This document shows, piece after piece, positions 8,560-18,783 of a DNA stretch of 40,628 nt. The position numbers and the translations under genes were made by a program. How positions within the stretch are numbered: the first letter of the stretch is position 1; every line of letters begins with the position of its first letter. The DNA comes from Sphingomonadales bacterium Ga0077557. Lineage in GTDB: Bacteria; Pseudomonadota; Alphaproteobacteria; Sphingomonadales; Sphingomonadaceae. The stretch spans positions 1 to 40,628 of the forward strand of contig LNFI01000017.1 of assembly GCA_001464615.1 (NCBI GenBank), given 5' to 3'. Under the pieces are notes generated by a model. That model searched no databases. It worked only from the letters and a program-made list of their open reading frames with translations, and was not told where the DNA came from.

Positions 8560-9432
8560 GTGGACAGCGAAGACCTGAAACTATTGTTGATGCTCGACGA
8601 ACGCGGCTCGCTGAGCGCGGTCGCCAAGCCGCTTGGGCTCGCCGTGTCGACCATTGCGCGGCGGCTGGAGGGGCTGGAAGCAGCGCTCGGGCTGCGGCTG
8701 CTTGACCGCCGCGCCAATGGCGTCCGGCTGACGGCGGATGGTAGTCGTATCGCTGCGCTTGCCACCCCGCTGGTCGAGCAAGCCGCGCAGATCGGACGGG
8801 CAGCAGCGGCGCTTGGCGCATCAAGTGCGGCGGGAAGCGTGACGATTTCAGCGACCGACCTGATCGTGACCGAGATACTCGCGCCTGCCCTGCCCATGCT
8901 GTGGCAAATGGCGCCGGGGTTATGCGTCACGCTGCGCCCCCAGGGTGAAGTGGTGAGTCTGGCCGCGCGTGAGGCCGATATCGCGCTGCGCATGTCGCGT
9001 CCGGAAGGCGCCAGCCTGATTGCGCGGCGGATCTTCGAAATCGATCTCGGCTGCTTTGCCAGCGCGGGCTATCTCGCCGGGCGCGATCCAGCGTCGCTGC
9101 GGCTGGAGGATGAACGACTGCTGATCTATGACGACAGCTATGGCCCCATCGCCGAGCTCGATTGGGTCGCCAAAGCGGGGCTGACCAGCGCTGTTGCCCT
9201 GCGCACCGGCAGCACGCGCGCGCTGCTGCAAGCGACCGAGGCCGGCGCGGGCATCGCGCTGTTGCCGGTCCCGTTTGCGCAGGCGGCGGGACTGATTGCC
9301 GTGCCATTGGCGCTTGCTGTGCCGCCGCGCCCAGTCTGGCTGCTGACGCACCGCGACATCCGCCGATTGCCCGCAATCCGTGCCGCGCATCGCTGGATCG
9401 CCGGTGCCTTTGCAGCGCTCGTGCCGCGCTGA
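8560..9432 (+). CDS. LysR-family transcriptional regulator
   Basis: A 290-residue LTTR. The N-terminal winged helix-turn-helix reads LKLLLMLDERGSLSAVAKPLGLAVSTIARRLEGLEAALG, with LLDRRANGVRLTADG as the wing. A periplasmic-binding-like effector domain follows (about residues 90-290). The frame is open upstream with TTG 8527 and ATG 8536, but both lie inside the palindrome and lack a ribosome-binding site. GTG 8560 has GAGG at 8545-8548 and gives the usual LysR N-terminus, so I chose it. It is divergent from, and probably controls, the YdhR-like/dehydrogenase/thioesterase operon. The inducer is unknown. Confidence 0.88.
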   Translation: MDSEDLKLLLMLDERGSLSAVAKPLGLAVSTIARRLEGLEAALGLRLLDRRANGVRLTADGSRIAALATPLVEQAAQIGRAAAALGASSAAGSVTISATDLIVTEILAPALPMLWQMAPGLCVTLRPQGEVVSLAAREADIALRMSRPEGASLIARRIFEIDLGCFASAGYLAGRDPASLRLEDERLLIYDDSYGPIAELDWVAKAGLTSAVALRTGSTRALLQATEAGAGIALLPVPFAQAAGLIAVPLALAVPPRPVWLLTHRDIRRLPAIRAAHRWIAGAFAALVPR

Positions 9433-9530
9433 CACGATTGCGGCGGTTGCGCGCCCCTTGCGATGATGATAGCGCGCGCCACTTATAGGGCGACAGCTCG
9501 CCCCATCACCCCAGCCAGTTCAGGACGTTC

Positions 9531-9866
9531 ATGTTCATTCCCCCCGCCTTTGCCCAGACCGCTGGCGCCGCCGCCGATGGCAACGGATCGATCGCGATGA
9601 TCATCCCCTATCTGCTGCTGCTCCCACTCGCCTATTTCCTGCTGATCCGCCCGCAGCAACAGCGGATGAAGAAGCTGCAGGACGCCGTGAACGCGGTGAA
9701 GAAGGGCGATGAAGTAACGACGGCAGGCGGCATCGTCGGCAAGGTCATCAAGGTGGATGAGCGGATCGTCGAGGTCGAAATCGCGACGGGTGTGAAGGTC
9801 AAGGTTGTCAAGGCAACGCTGGCGGCGATCGCGCCGAGCGGCGCCGGCAAACCTGCGAACGACTGA
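9531..9866 (+). CDS. yajC: Preprotein translocase subunit YajC
   Basis: A 111-residue auxiliary subunit of the SecDF-YajC complex. Seen: one membrane helix at about 22-40 (IAMIIPYLLLLPLAYFLLI) followed by the family hallmark RPQQQRMKKLQD, and a cytoplasmic beta-rich domain (KKGDEVTTAGGIVGKV). The length is typical. It is followed 8 bases later by secD, then secF, on the same strand, which is the standard bacterial order. Nothing is unusual about it. Confidence 0.96.
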   Translation: MFIPPAFAQTAGAAADGNGSIAMIIPYLLLLPLAYFLLIRPQQQRMKKLQDAVNAVKKGDEVTTAGGIVGKVIKVDERIVEVEIATGVKVKVVKATLAAIAPSGAGKPAND

Positions 9867-9874
9867 GCGCCACC

Positions 9875-11464
9875 ATGCAGGATTTCCCGCGCTGGAAAGT
9901 CAGCTCAATCATCGCCTTTATCGTCGCGCTGATGCTGCTGGCGGTGCCAAGCTTCATCCCCGAAAGCGCCACGACTGGCCTGAACGACAAGCTGCCGCGC
10001 ATCAATTTCGGTCTTGATCTGGTCGGGGGCAGCTATTTGCTGCTTGAAGCAGACACCAAGGACGTCGCCGTCGCCCGGCTGGAGCAAATGCGCGACACGG
10101 TGTTGACGGAGATGAAGCGCGGCAATCCCCGGATCGGGATTGGCGATATCTCTACCCGCGATGGCAAGTTAAGCTTCCTGCTGCGCGATGTTACCCAGGT
10201 TGATGAAGCGCGTGAACGCCTGCTGCCGCTCACCAATGGTGCCGGCCTCACTGGCCAGCGTGACTGGAATATCGAAGTCGTCGACGGCCAACGTTTCGTG
10301 CTGACCCAGACGGAAGCGGGGCTGACTCAGGCCATCAATACCGCGATGGGCGATGCAACCGAAGTGGTGCGCAAGCGGATCGACGAACTCGGCACGCGCG
10401 AACCAACGATCATCCGCCAGGGCAATAACCGCATCGTCGTCCAGGTGCCGGGGTTGAAGGACCCGCAGGGCCTGAAGGACTTGCTCGGCAAAACCGCCAA
10501 GCTGGAATTCAAGCTGGTCGATCTGAATGCCGATCCCGTGCAAGTTGCCAAGGGCATCGCCCCGGTTGGCAGCGAGATTTTGCCTTATGCTAATGGTGGC
10601 GGGCCGATCGCGCTGCAGCGTGCGGTGATTGTGTCGGGCGATCAGCTGATCAATGCCGTGCAGGGCAATAATTCGCAGACCAACGAACCCGATGTCGTCA
10701 TCACCTTTGACAGCCAGGGCGGTCGCAAATTTGCGCGTGTTACGCAGGAAAATGTCGGCAAGCCGTTCGCGATCATTCTTGATAACAAGGTGATTTCGGC
10801 CCCCAGTATCAACGAACCAATTTTGGGCGGTACCGCCTCGATCTCGGGCAGCTTCACCGTCAAAACAGCCAATGAACTCGCCATCGCGCTTCGTTCCGGC
10901 AAGCTGCCGGTCGCGCTGAAAATCGTTGAGGAACGCACCGTCGGCCCCGATCTGGGCGCCGATTCGATCCGCGCAGGCATTACCGCATCAGTGATCGCGG
11001 CGATCCTGGTGATCGTGTTCATGTTCGTCACCTATGGCCGGTTTGGCGTCTATGCGAACATCGCCGTCGTTATCAACATCTTGGTCATCATCGGTGTGCT
11101 GGCGCTGCTCAAAGGCACGCTGACGTTGCCGGGCATTGCCGGCTTCGTGCTGACGATCGGCACCGCCGTTGACGCCAACGTGCTGATCAACGAACGCATC
11201 CGCGAAGAGCGGCGGCGCGGACGCAGCGTGATCCAGTCGGTTGAGCTGGGCTATAAAGAGGCCAGCCGCACGATCTTTGAAGCCAATATGACGCACGGCA
11301 TTTCAGGCGTCATCATGCTGCTGCTCGGATCGGGTCCGGTAAAGGGCTTTGCCGTGGTGCTGCTGATCGGCATCGTCACATCGGTGTTCACCGCCGTTAC
11401 GTTCACGCGCATGCTCGTCGTGCTCTGGGTGCGCAAAAACCGCCCCAGCGACATCAACATTTGA
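9875..11464 (+). CDS. secD: Protein translocase subunit SecD
   Basis: A 529-residue RND-type subunit that uses the proton-motive force to complete protein translocation through SecYEG. Seen: TM1 at about 10-30, the family motif FGLDLVGGSYLLLE after it, a large periplasmic domain, and five C-terminal membrane helices from about residue 370 with the conserved GFVLTIGTAVDANVLINERIREE block. This block carries the Asp of the proton path. Length and layout are normal. It sits between yajC (8 bases upstream) and secF (15 bases downstream). Confidence 0.97.
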   Translation: MQDFPRWKVSSIIAFIVALMLLAVPSFIPESATTGLNDKLPRINFGLDLVGGSYLLLEADTKDVAVARLEQMRDTVLTEMKRGNPRIGIGDISTRDGKLSFLLRDVTQVDEARERLLPLTNGAGLTGQRDWNIEVVDGQRFVLTQTEAGLTQAINTAMGDATEVVRKRIDELGTREPTIIRQGNNRIVVQVPGLKDPQGLKDLLGKTAKLEFKLVDLNADPVQVAKGIAPVGSEILPYANGGGPIALQRAVIVSGDQLINAVQGNNSQTNEPDVVITFDSQGGRKFARVTQENVGKPFAIILDNKVISAPSINEPILGGTASISGSFTVKTANELAIALRSGKLPVALKIVEERTVGPDLGADSIRAGITASVIAAILVIVFMFVTYGRFGVYANIAVVINILVIIGVLALLKGTLTLPGIAGFVLTIGTAVDANVLINERIREERRRGRSVIQSVELGYKEASRTIFEANMTHGISGVIMLLLGSGPVKGFAVVLLIGIVTSVFTAVTFTRMLVVLWVRKNRPSDINI

Positions 11465-11479
11465 TCGGCGGATAGACAC

Positions 11480-12460
11480 ATGCGCCTGCTGAAACTCGTT
11501 CCCGACAACACCAATATCGGCTTTGTCCGCCTGCGTTACTGGGCGTTCGGGCTGACAGCGTTGCTGTCGGTCGCCGCGCTCGCCACGGTGTTCATCTACA
11601 AACTGAACCTGGGCGTCGATTTCGTCGGCGGTATCATGATCGAGGAAAAATTTGAACAGGAGCCCTCGCTCGACAAGCTGCGGACCGCGATTGACGCTCT
11701 GGGCCTGGGCGAAGTGCGGCCGCAGTTGTACGATGACAAGGTCACCGTGGCGCTGCGCCTGCCCGCGCCAAAATCACAGGACAAGGGCGCGACCAATGCC
11801 GTCGTCAAGCAAGTGCAGAAAGCCATCAATTCAATCTACCCCACCGCCAAGCTTTCGAAACAAGATGCTGTGTCGGGCAAGGTTTCAAATGAGCTAATCT
11901 GGACGGGCGCCGCCGCCGTGGCGCTTGCCGTGCTGGGCATCGGCCTGTTTGCGGTCTTCCGCTTTGAATGGCAGTTCGGCGTGTCGACCGTGGTCGCCAT
12001 CGTCCACGATCTGCTGATGACGCTGGGTTTTTTCGCGATCACCCAGTTCGAATTTGATTTGAATATCGTTGCCGCCGTGCTGACGATCATCGGCTATTCG
12101 ATTAACGACAAGATCGTGATCGATGACCGTATCCGCGAAAACATGCGCCGCTATCGCAAGATGTCGATGTCGGAGATCATCGATCTGTCGGTCAACGAAA
12201 CGCTGCCCCGTACGGTGATGACATCGCTCACGATCCTGCTCGCGCTGGGGGCGTTGCTGCTGTTCGGGGGCCATGTGCTGCGCGGCTTTACCGCTGCCAT
12301 GATCCTGGGCATTTTCGTCGGCACCTATTCGTCAATCTATGTGTCGTCGTCACTGCTGATCACCTTGGGCCTGCGCGCCGATCCTGATCTGGAAAAGCCG
12401 GCGGGCAAGGCTGACTATGCCGGCCAGGCCGAACGCGTGGTGCCCAAAGAGCGCCGCTGA
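11480..12460 (+). CDS. secF: Protein translocase subunit SecF
   Basis: A 326-residue partner of SecD. Seen: TM1 at about 20-40, LGVDFVGGIMIEE at the start of the periplasmic domain, and a C-terminal bundle with IIGYSINDKIVIDDRIRENMRRYR, the SecF form of the RND motif with its conserved Asp. The stop TGA shares its last base with the ATG of the next gene (TGATG), so the Mth938-like protein is translationally coupled to the Sec complex. Confidence 0.97.
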   Translation: MRLLKLVPDNTNIGFVRLRYWAFGLTALLSVAALATVFIYKLNLGVDFVGGIMIEEKFEQEPSLDKLRTAIDALGLGEVRPQLYDDKVTVALRLPAPKSQDKGATNAVVKQVQKAINSIYPTAKLSKQDAVSGKVSNELIWTGAAAVALAVLGIGLFAVFRFEWQFGVSTVVAIVHDLLMTLGFFAITQFEFDLNIVAAVLTIIGYSINDKIVIDDRIRENMRRYRKMSMSEIIDLSVNETLPRTVMTSLTILLALGALLLFGGHVLRGFTAAMILGIFVGTYSSIYVSSSLLITLGLRADPDLEKPAGKADYAGQAERVVPKERR

Positions 12461-12831
12461 TGCGGCTGGAGCATGACTCCGCGCCCGAAGGCCCCATTAT
12501 CAAGGGGTTTTCGGGCGGCGGCTTCCGGATCGACGACAATGTCTATACCGCGCTGCTCATCACCCCGATGAGCGCGCATGGCTGGGCGCCGCCACCGATT
12601 GCGGCACTGGGCGAGGCTGATCTTGCCCCTCTGCTCGCGGTATCGCCGTCGCCGGAATTCCTGATCCTCGGCACCGGCGCCAGCCTGATCCAGCCGCCAC
12701 GCGCACTGGTCCGCGCGATCGAAGCGCTGGGGATTGGCATCGATACCATGGACAGCCGCGCCGCAGCCCGTGCCTGGAGCGTGCTGCGGCATGAAGGGCG
12801 CTGGATCGCGGGCGCGCTCTATCCGCTATAG
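12460..12831 (+). CDS. Mth938-like domain protein (NDUFAF3/DUF498 family)
   Basis: A 123-residue protein of the Mth938/NDUFAF3 family: IKGFSGGGFRIDDNVYTALLITP, then FLILGTGASLIQPP and a C-terminal helix-strand unit with the typical GIDTMDSRAAARAWSVL. Mitochondrial NDUFAF3 assists complex I assembly. In alphaproteobacteria the gene often follows secDF, as here, but its role is not settled. It overlaps the secF stop by one base and has no promoter of its own that I can see. Confidence 0.9.
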   Translation: MRLEHDSAPEGPIIKGFSGGGFRIDDNVYTALLITPMSAHGWAPPPIAALGEADLAPLLAVSPSPEFLILGTGASLIQPPRALVRAIEALGIGIDTMDSRAAARAWSVLRHEGRWIAGALYPL

Positions 12832-12905
12832 CGCTGCGCTGATTTGCGCTCGACGCGCCATGCTGCCCGGCTATGATGGCAAAAAACATCTTCGGGAGGA
12901 TCGCG

Positions 12906-14078
12906 ATGAGACTGATTGCAGCCCTTGGCCTGCTGGCCGCCACTACTATTGCCGCGCCACCGGCGATCGCCCAGCCCGCCGCTGACATAGCCCCTGCCCC
13001 GGATTATACCCAGGACAGCGCCTGGCTTTGCCGCCCCGGCCGGACGGACGCCTGCGCCGCCAATCAGGACGCCACCGTCATCATGGCCAATGGCACGCGC
13101 AGCACCGAGAAATTTGTCGCCGCCGCTGCCCCGAAATTCGATTGCTTCTATGTCTATCCCACCGTCTCGCTCGACAAGACGCCAAACAGCGACATGATTG
13201 CGGGGCCAGAGGAAAATCAGGTTGCTGCGTTCCAGGCCGCGCGCTTTGCCAAAAACTGCCGTGTCTTCGCCCCGCTCTATCGCCAGGTGACGCTGACCGC
13301 ACTGCAGGCGATCATGGCGGGCAAGGCTGTGCCAGCTGACCGCGCGCTTGCTTATGCTGATGTGAAGGCAGCATGGGAAAACTATCTGGCGCGCGACAAT
13401 AAAGGGCACGGTGTCGTGCTGATTGGCCATAGCCAGGGGTCGGGCGTGCTGAAGGTGCTGATGCAGAATGAGATTGACGGCAAACCAACGCAGAAGCTGC
13501 TGATTTCAGCGATGCTGCTCGGCACCAATGTCGCGGTGCCACAGGGCAAGGATGTCGGCGGTGATCTGAAGGCGATCCCGCTTTGCCACAGCGCGGACCA
13601 GGCCGGGTGCCTGATTAGCTATGTCACCTTCCGCAACGATTCACCCCCGCCCGAGGGCAGCCGCTTCGGTGTGGTGCCCCAGCCCGGCATGGTCGCTGCC
13701 TGCACCAACCCGGCGGCGCTGGGCGGCGGCAAGGCAGTATCTGACAATTATCTCGGCACCACCGGAGCCGGGATTGCCAGTGCCCGCCAGGGTGCCTGGA
13801 CGGCGGACGGCGCGCCGGTTTCGACCAGTTTTGTGAAGGCACCTGGCCTGCTCTCCACGGAATGCGTGGCAACGGGCCCATTCCATTATCTGGCGGTGAC
13901 GGTGAATGCCGATCCAGCTGATCCCCGGACGGACACGATCGTCGGCGATGTATCGGTGGGCGGAACCATCCTGAAGGATTGGGGGTTGCACCTGATCGAC
14001 ATGCCGGTGGCGATGGGCGATCTTGTCACCCTGTCGGCGCGACAGGCCAAGGCCTGGGCCAAGCCAAGCGGCCATTGA
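12906..14078 (+). CDS. Exported DUF3089 alpha/beta-hydrolase
   Basis: A 390-residue secreted hydrolase-fold protein of the DUF3089 family. Seen: a signal peptide (residues 1-22, ending AIAQ), family blocks FYVYPTVSLD and RVFAPLYRQVTL, and the nucleophile elbow GHSQGSG with S176. These support a serine esterase/lipase-like activity, with substrate unknown. The frame extends 33 bases further upstream (ATG 12873) but ATG 12906 has GGGAGGA at 12894-12900 and begins directly with the signal peptide. The stop is 5 bases from the convergent glycosyltransferase gene, leaving no space for a separate terminator. Confidence 0.86.
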   Translation: MRLIAALGLLAATTIAAPPAIAQPAADIAPAPDYTQDSAWLCRPGRTDACAANQDATVIMANGTRSTEKFVAAAAPKFDCFYVYPTVSLDKTPNSDMIAGPEENQVAAFQAARFAKNCRVFAPLYRQVTLTALQAIMAGKAVPADRALAYADVKAAWENYLARDNKGHGVVLIGHSQGSGVLKVLMQNEIDGKPTQKLLISAMLLGTNVAVPQGKDVGGDLKAIPLCHSADQAGCLISYVTFRNDSPPPEGSRFGVVPQPGMVAACTNPAALGGGKAVSDNYLGTTGAGIASARQGAWTADGAPVSTSFVKAPGLLSTECVATGPFHYLAVTVNADPADPRTDTIVGDVSVGGTILKDWGLHLIDMPVAMGDLVTLSARQAKAWAKPSGH

Positions 14079-14083
14079 CCAAT

Positions 14084-15253
14084 TTATCGGTGGCGCGCGA
14101 CCAAACCGCTCAAATGAGCAAATAAGGCCGCGCTATTCGCCTCCCAGGTGAAGCGCGCGGCCCCTTGCCTGACCGCCGATTGATCCGGCGGCGGCATCAG
14201 CAACGCGCTGATTGCCGCCGCAAAGGCCGCAGGCGTGCGCTCGACGATCCGGCCGTAAAGGGGATCGGTCACCACATCGGCTGCCCCGCCCGCCTTGGTG
14301 ATGACGATCGGCGTGCCGCAGGCCAGCGCTTCCACCCAGGCATTGGCAAGCCCTTCCGAGGCGGACGCAAGCGCCATGACATCGGCGGCCGCAAGTAACG
14401 CCGGCATCTCGCCATGCGGCACCGATCCGAGCAAGCGCACGCGCTCGCCAAGCCCAAGCCGCGCGATATCGGCGATCAGCGCGCTACGGGCCGGTCCCTC
14501 CCCGGCAATCATCAGCGTCGCACCCGGCAGGTCCGTCATCGCTTTGACCACCACATCATGCCCCTTGCGCGCAATCAGCGCCCCAAGCGACACGATCAGC
14601 GGCCCCGCTACGCCCAGCGTCGCTTTTGCGGCCGTCCGATCGAGCGGGACGAAGCGATCAAGATCGACCCCGGTAAGGTGAACGGCGATCCGGCTCTGCG
14701 GCAGGCCGATCGCGGCCATGTCGCCGCGCATCGCTTGCGATACCGCCAACAGCCCGTCCGCCGCCTGACCAGCCCGACGCACCTGCGCACCCGTTGCGCC
14801 GTGCCCCCAATGATGGATATCGGCCCCCCGCGCCTTGATCGACACCGGCACCCCGAAGCGACGGCCAAGCGCGATCGCCGCTGGCCCGTCGGGAAAGAAG
14901 AACTCGGCATCGATCACGTCAAAGGCAAAGTCGCGGCGGATCGCCGTCAACAGCGGCACCAGCCGCTGGCGCAGTGCCATCGCATGAAAGCGCCCGCCGG
15001 TACCCGGCAAGGTTAGGAATCGCGGACGCGCAACCGGCACGCCCTTCCATTCTTCGGCGTCAGGCACCGTCGCAAATGCCCGGTAATGCGCATGGCGCGA
15101 CAGCGGCCAGGGCGGCAGGCCGATCGGCGCGACTACGCGCAGGTCAACGCCCGGTAGTGCCGCCAGCCCCAATGTCTGCCGTTCGACAAACACGCCGAAA
15201 TTGGGGCGGGTCGTATCAGGAAACAGCGTGGCAAGAGTCAGAACGCGCAGCAT
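14084..15253 (-). CDS. GT4-family glycosyltransferase
   Basis: A 389-residue GT-B fold retaining glycosyltransferase of the GT4 type, acting in the cytoplasm on nucleotide-sugar donors. Seen: an N-terminal Rossmann unit with a flexible loop (TLFPDTTRPNFGVFVERQT), ISKARG-like ADIHHWG, the C-terminal donor domain with LIVSLGALIARKGHDVVVKA, LMIAGEGPA, and the EX7E motif ASEGLANAWVEALACGTP that contacts the donor sugar. It resembles exopolysaccharide/mannosyl transferases. The mannose-6-phosphate isomerase 33 bases upstream on the same strand suggests a mannose-derived donor, which is inference. Confidence 0.88.
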   Translation of the reverse strand: MLRVLTLATLFPDTTRPNFGVFVERQTLGLAALPGVDLRVVAPIGLPPWPLSRHAHYRAFATVPDAEEWKGVPVARPRFLTLPGTGGRFHAMALRQRLVPLLTAIRRDFAFDVIDAEFFFPDGPAAIALGRRFGVPVSIKARGADIHHWGHGATGAQVRRAGQAADGLLAVSQAMRGDMAAIGLPQSRIAVHLTGVDLDRFVPLDRTAAKATLGVAGPLIVSLGALIARKGHDVVVKAMTDLPGATLMIAGEGPARSALIADIARLGLGERVRLLGSVPHGEMPALLAAADVMALASASEGLANAWVEALACGTPIVITKAGGAADVVTDPLYGRIVERTPAAFAAAISALLMPPPDQSAVRQGAARFTWEANSAALFAHLSGLVARHR

Positions 15254-15286
15254 CGCTGTCTCGCTACCACCAACTGTTTAAGGATT

Positions 15287-16117
15287 TCAGCCCGGCAGGC
15301 GCGTGTCGCCTGGATAGGCAAAGAGCAGGTCGCTATCGGCCGATGCCGTCACCGACACCTGCCCCGCCAGCATCAAACATTCGCCCGCGCGCCAGGAAAC
15401 ACCGTCAGCGCTGCCCTGCCCAGCCAGCGGCACGAGCCAGCCTGACACGCCCTCTGGCAGCGCCAGCGCATGGTCGCCACCCTGCCAGCGTTCAACCACG
15501 AATTTCGGCCCTTCCGCCAGGATCGTCCGGTCCCCGCCAATGACGCCAGGCGCTGTCTGGGCAATGAAGGGCTTGGCATCGCTGACGGCAACGCCGGCTT
15601 CCAGATGCAGCGCGCGCGCCCCACCATAATCATAAAGCCGATAGGTCAGATCGACATTCTGCTGCACTTCAACCAGCGTGATTCCGGCCCCGATGGCATG
15701 AACGGTGCCTGCGGGGGAATAAAAGAAATCCCCTGCCGTGACGGGTTTCCAGTCGAGCAGCTGTTCGATGCTGCCGTCGAGTGCCGCCGCGCGCAGGGCG
15801 TCCTGGCTCATCGGTGCAAGCGTCCCGATCGCGATCGTTGCCCCAGGGCGCGCCGCCAGGATCAACCATGCTTCATCCTTGCCGCGCGGATGCCCCGCTG
15901 CTCGTGCCGCATCATCATCGGGATGCACCTGCACCGACAGTTTTTTGCGGGTGAACAGATATTTGACGAGCAAGTCAGGCGTGGCGTCGGCGGGCGCTTC
16001 GAACCATATCTCGCCAATCGGCGGCGTCCCCGGCGCAGGATCAGCAAAGCCGGGCCAGAGATCATGCCGACCCCAGGGCTTTTCAACGCATTTGGTGGTG
16101 AGCAACATCGCGGTCAT
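15287..16117 (-). CDS. manA: Type I mannose-6-phosphate isomerase
   Basis: A 276-residue compact class I phosphomannose isomerase interconverting fructose-6-phosphate and mannose-6-phosphate. Zinc-ligand positions are visible: Q63 and H65 in VQVHPDDD, E82 in GKDEAW, and H140 in SPAGTVHAIG. R160 in TYRLYDYG is the conserved catalytic arginine region. It is shorter than the E. coli enzyme (about 390 residues), as usual for the compact bacterial form. It is upstream of the GT4 gene in a probable operon supplying mannose precursors for surface polysaccharide. It is divergent from bamD, with 138 bases between the starts. Confidence 0.9.
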   Translation of the reverse strand: MTAMLLTTKCVEKPWGRHDLWPGFADPAPGTPPIGEIWFEAPADATPDLLVKYLFTRKKLSVQVHPDDDAARAAGHPRGKDEAWLILAARPGATIAIGTLAPMSQDALRAAALDGSIEQLLDWKPVTAGDFFYSPAGTVHAIGAGITLVEVQQNVDLTYRLYDYGGARALHLEAGVAVSDAKPFIAQTAPGVIGGDRTILAEGPKFVVERWQGGDHALALPEGVSGWLVPLAGQGSADGVSWRAGECLMLAGQVSVTASADSDLLFAYPGDTRLPG

Positions 16118-16255
16118 GACAGGTTCTTATCGCAAGGAGGGACAGGGCCACAACGCCCATCGTCACCAGGACGATCCCGCGCCCGTATCGGCTGGCTGAA
16201 GCCTGTGTCAAAAAACATTGTTCGCGCGCGACCTGGTCGGCTATGGACATGGCCC

Positions 16256-17056
16256 ATGCGTATTCCCCTGTCCCGCTCCGTATCGCTGGCGCTGATCGCC
16301 GCCAGCATGATTTCCATCGCTGGCTGTGCCGGCAGCAAGAGCAAGGGCGATCTGCCCTATGTCGCCCGCGATGTCGGCACCTTATATTCAGCGGCCAAGA
16401 AGCGGCTTGATCAGCACCGTTACGACGAAGCTGCCGCCCTTTTTGATGAAGTGGAGCGCCAGCATCCTTATTCCATCTGGGCACGCCGTGCGCAGCTGAT
16501 GGGGGCATTTTCTTATTATCTGACAGCCGATTACACGAAATCGATTCAGTCCGCGCAGCGTTTCCTGTCGGTCCATCCGGGCAACCGCGATGCGCCTTAT
16601 GCCTATTATCTGGTGGCGCTTGGCTATTATGAGCAGATTTCGGACGTAACGCGCGATCAGAAAATCACCCAGCAGGCACTCGATGCGCTCGGCGAATTGT
16701 CGCGGCGCTATCCCGCAACGAAATATGCGTCAGACGCCCGCCTGAAAATGGATCTGGTGCGCGACCATCTTGCCGGCAAGGAGATGGAGGTTGGCCGCTT
16801 TTATGAAAATCGCGGCGATTGGCTCGCCGCGTCGATGCGCTTCCGCCATGTCATCGAAGACTATCAGACGACCACGCACGTACCCGAAGCGCTGATGCGG
16901 CTCACCGAAACCTATCTCGCGCTTGGCTTGCCCGAAGAAGCGAAAAAGGCAGCCGCCGTGCTCGGCAATAACTATCCAGGAACCGATTGGTATCAGCGCG
17001 CCTATAAATTGGTGGGTGATTATAAGCCAAAAGCGGTCGCAAAGGTCGGCGCCTGA
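16256..17056 (+). CDS. bamD: Outer-membrane assembly lipoprotein BamD
   Basis: A 266-residue TPR lipoprotein of the BAM complex that folds beta-barrel proteins into the outer membrane. Seen: a lipoprotein signal with lipobox IAGC (Cys at residue 24), then five TPR-like helix pairs beginning LYSAAKKRLDQHRYDEAAALFDEVERQHPYS, which is the classic BamD opening. The frame is open upstream to 15470 but those residues are antisense to manA. ATG 16256 starts the signal peptide. It is followed after 63 bases by recN, a common order in alphaproteobacteria. Confidence 0.95.
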   Translation: MRIPLSRSVSLALIAASMISIAGCAGSKSKGDLPYVARDVGTLYSAAKKRLDQHRYDEAAALFDEVERQHPYSIWARRAQLMGAFSYYLTADYTKSIQSAQRFLSVHPGNRDAPYAYYLVALGYYEQISDVTRDQKITQQALDALGELSRRYPATKYASDARLKMDLVRDHLAGKEMEVGRFYENRGDWLAASMRFRHVIEDYQTTTHVPEALMRLTETYLALGLPEEAKKAAAVLGNNYPGTDWYQRAYKLVGDYKPKAVAKVGA

Positions 17057-17119
17057 TCCCGCGCGGCCCTTTCCCAGTCCCTGCGCGCCGATCCGGCCGC
17101 TAAGCGATCCCGTGCGGCG

Positions 17120-18783
17120 ATGCTGACCGCCCTTTCCATCCGCGATGTCGTGCTGATTGAGGCACTCGATCTCGATTTCGGCGCAGGCCTTGGCGTGCTG
17201 ACCGGCGAGACCGGGGCAGGCAAATCGATTCTGCTCGATGCGCTTGGCCTCGCACTGGGCGGCCGCGGTGAAACGTCGCTGGTCCGCCAAGGGACTGCCC
17301 AAGCCGTGGTCACCGCCTGCTTTGATCCGCCTCGGTTGGGCGGGCCGGTCGCGGTGCTGCTTGAACTCAACGGGCTCGATTTCGATCCCGCCGAACCCTT
17401 GCTGATCCGCCGTATCGTCAAGGCCGATGGCGGCAGCCGCGCTTTCGTCAATGATCAGCCTGCCTCTGCTGGCCTGCTGCGCGATCTCTCCGGGCATCTC
17501 GTCGAAATTCACGGTCAACATGATGATCGCGGGCTGCTCAATGCGCGTGGGCACCGCGCGCTGCTCGATGCCTTTGGCCGGATCGACACCGATCTGGTCG
17601 CCACCGCCCACCGCACATTGCGCGAAGCGCAGGCCGCGCTCGCCACCGCGCGCGAGGAACTCGACACCGCCGCGCGCGACCGCGATTGGCTGGAACATGC
17701 CGTCGCTGAACTGACGGCGCTCGCGCCCGAACCCGGTGAAGAGGAAATTCTGGCCACGCGCCGGGCGAGCATGCAGCGCGGCGAGAAAATCGCTGGCGAC
17801 ATGCAGGCGATCGCCGATCTACTCGATGGATCGGAAGGCGGGCTTGCCCGGTTGCGGCAGGCGGCCCGTATCCTGGAACGGATCACCGAAGACCATGAAG
17901 CGCTGGCGGAAGCCCTTGCCGCGATTGATCGCGCGATCATCGACGGCACCACCGCGCAGGAAAAGGTTGACGAGGCTGCCGAAGCGCTGGCCTTTGATCC
18001 GGCGCAATTGGAGGCCGACGAAACCCGGCTCTTCGAACTGCGCGCGGTCGCTCGCAAACACCGCGTCCAGCCCGACGATCTCGCGGCGCTGACCGAAGAA
18101 CTGACCAGCAAGCTTGAGCGGATTGAAAGCGGGGGTGCCGGGGTGGCGGCACTGGAACGCGCGGTTGCCGCCGCCGCCACTGCCTATCACCGCGAAGCAA
18201 CCGTCCTGACCAAAGCCCGCACTGAGGCCGCAGCAAGGCTCGATAGCGCTGTGAAGGGCGAACTCGCCCCGCTAAAACTCGATGCCGCGCGCTTCAAAAC
18301 CGTGGTGGCGCCACTCGGCGAAGACAGCTGGTCCGCGCAGGGCAAGGACCGTGTCGAATTCGAAATCTCGACCAACCCTGGCGCGCCCTTTGCCCCCTTG
18401 ATCAAGATCGCCAGCGGCGGTGAACTCTCGCGCTTCATCCTCGCCCTGAAGGTCAGCCTGGCCGAACAGGGCGGCGCGGCGACGATGATCTTCGACGAAA
18501 TCGATCGCGGTGTTGGCGGCGCGGTGGCGAGCGCGATCGGCGAACGGCTCGCGCGGCTGGCCGAGACGACGCAGTTGCTGGTCGTCACCCACAGCCCGCA
18601 GGTTGCCGCGCGCGGGCAGCATCATCTGCTGATCGCCAAAAGCCATGACGGCACCGTCACCCGCACCGGCGTCCGCGCGCTCGATGAGGCCGAGCGGCAG
18701 GAGGAAATCGCGCGCATGCTATCAGGCGCGACGGTGACCGACGAAGCGCGCGCGCAGGCGGCACGGTTGCTGGAAACGGCGTG

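Noticed and set aside
15470..16255. Upstream extension of bamD
   Set aside because: The extra 262 codons are mostly antisense to manA; the lipoprotein signal begins at ATG 16256.
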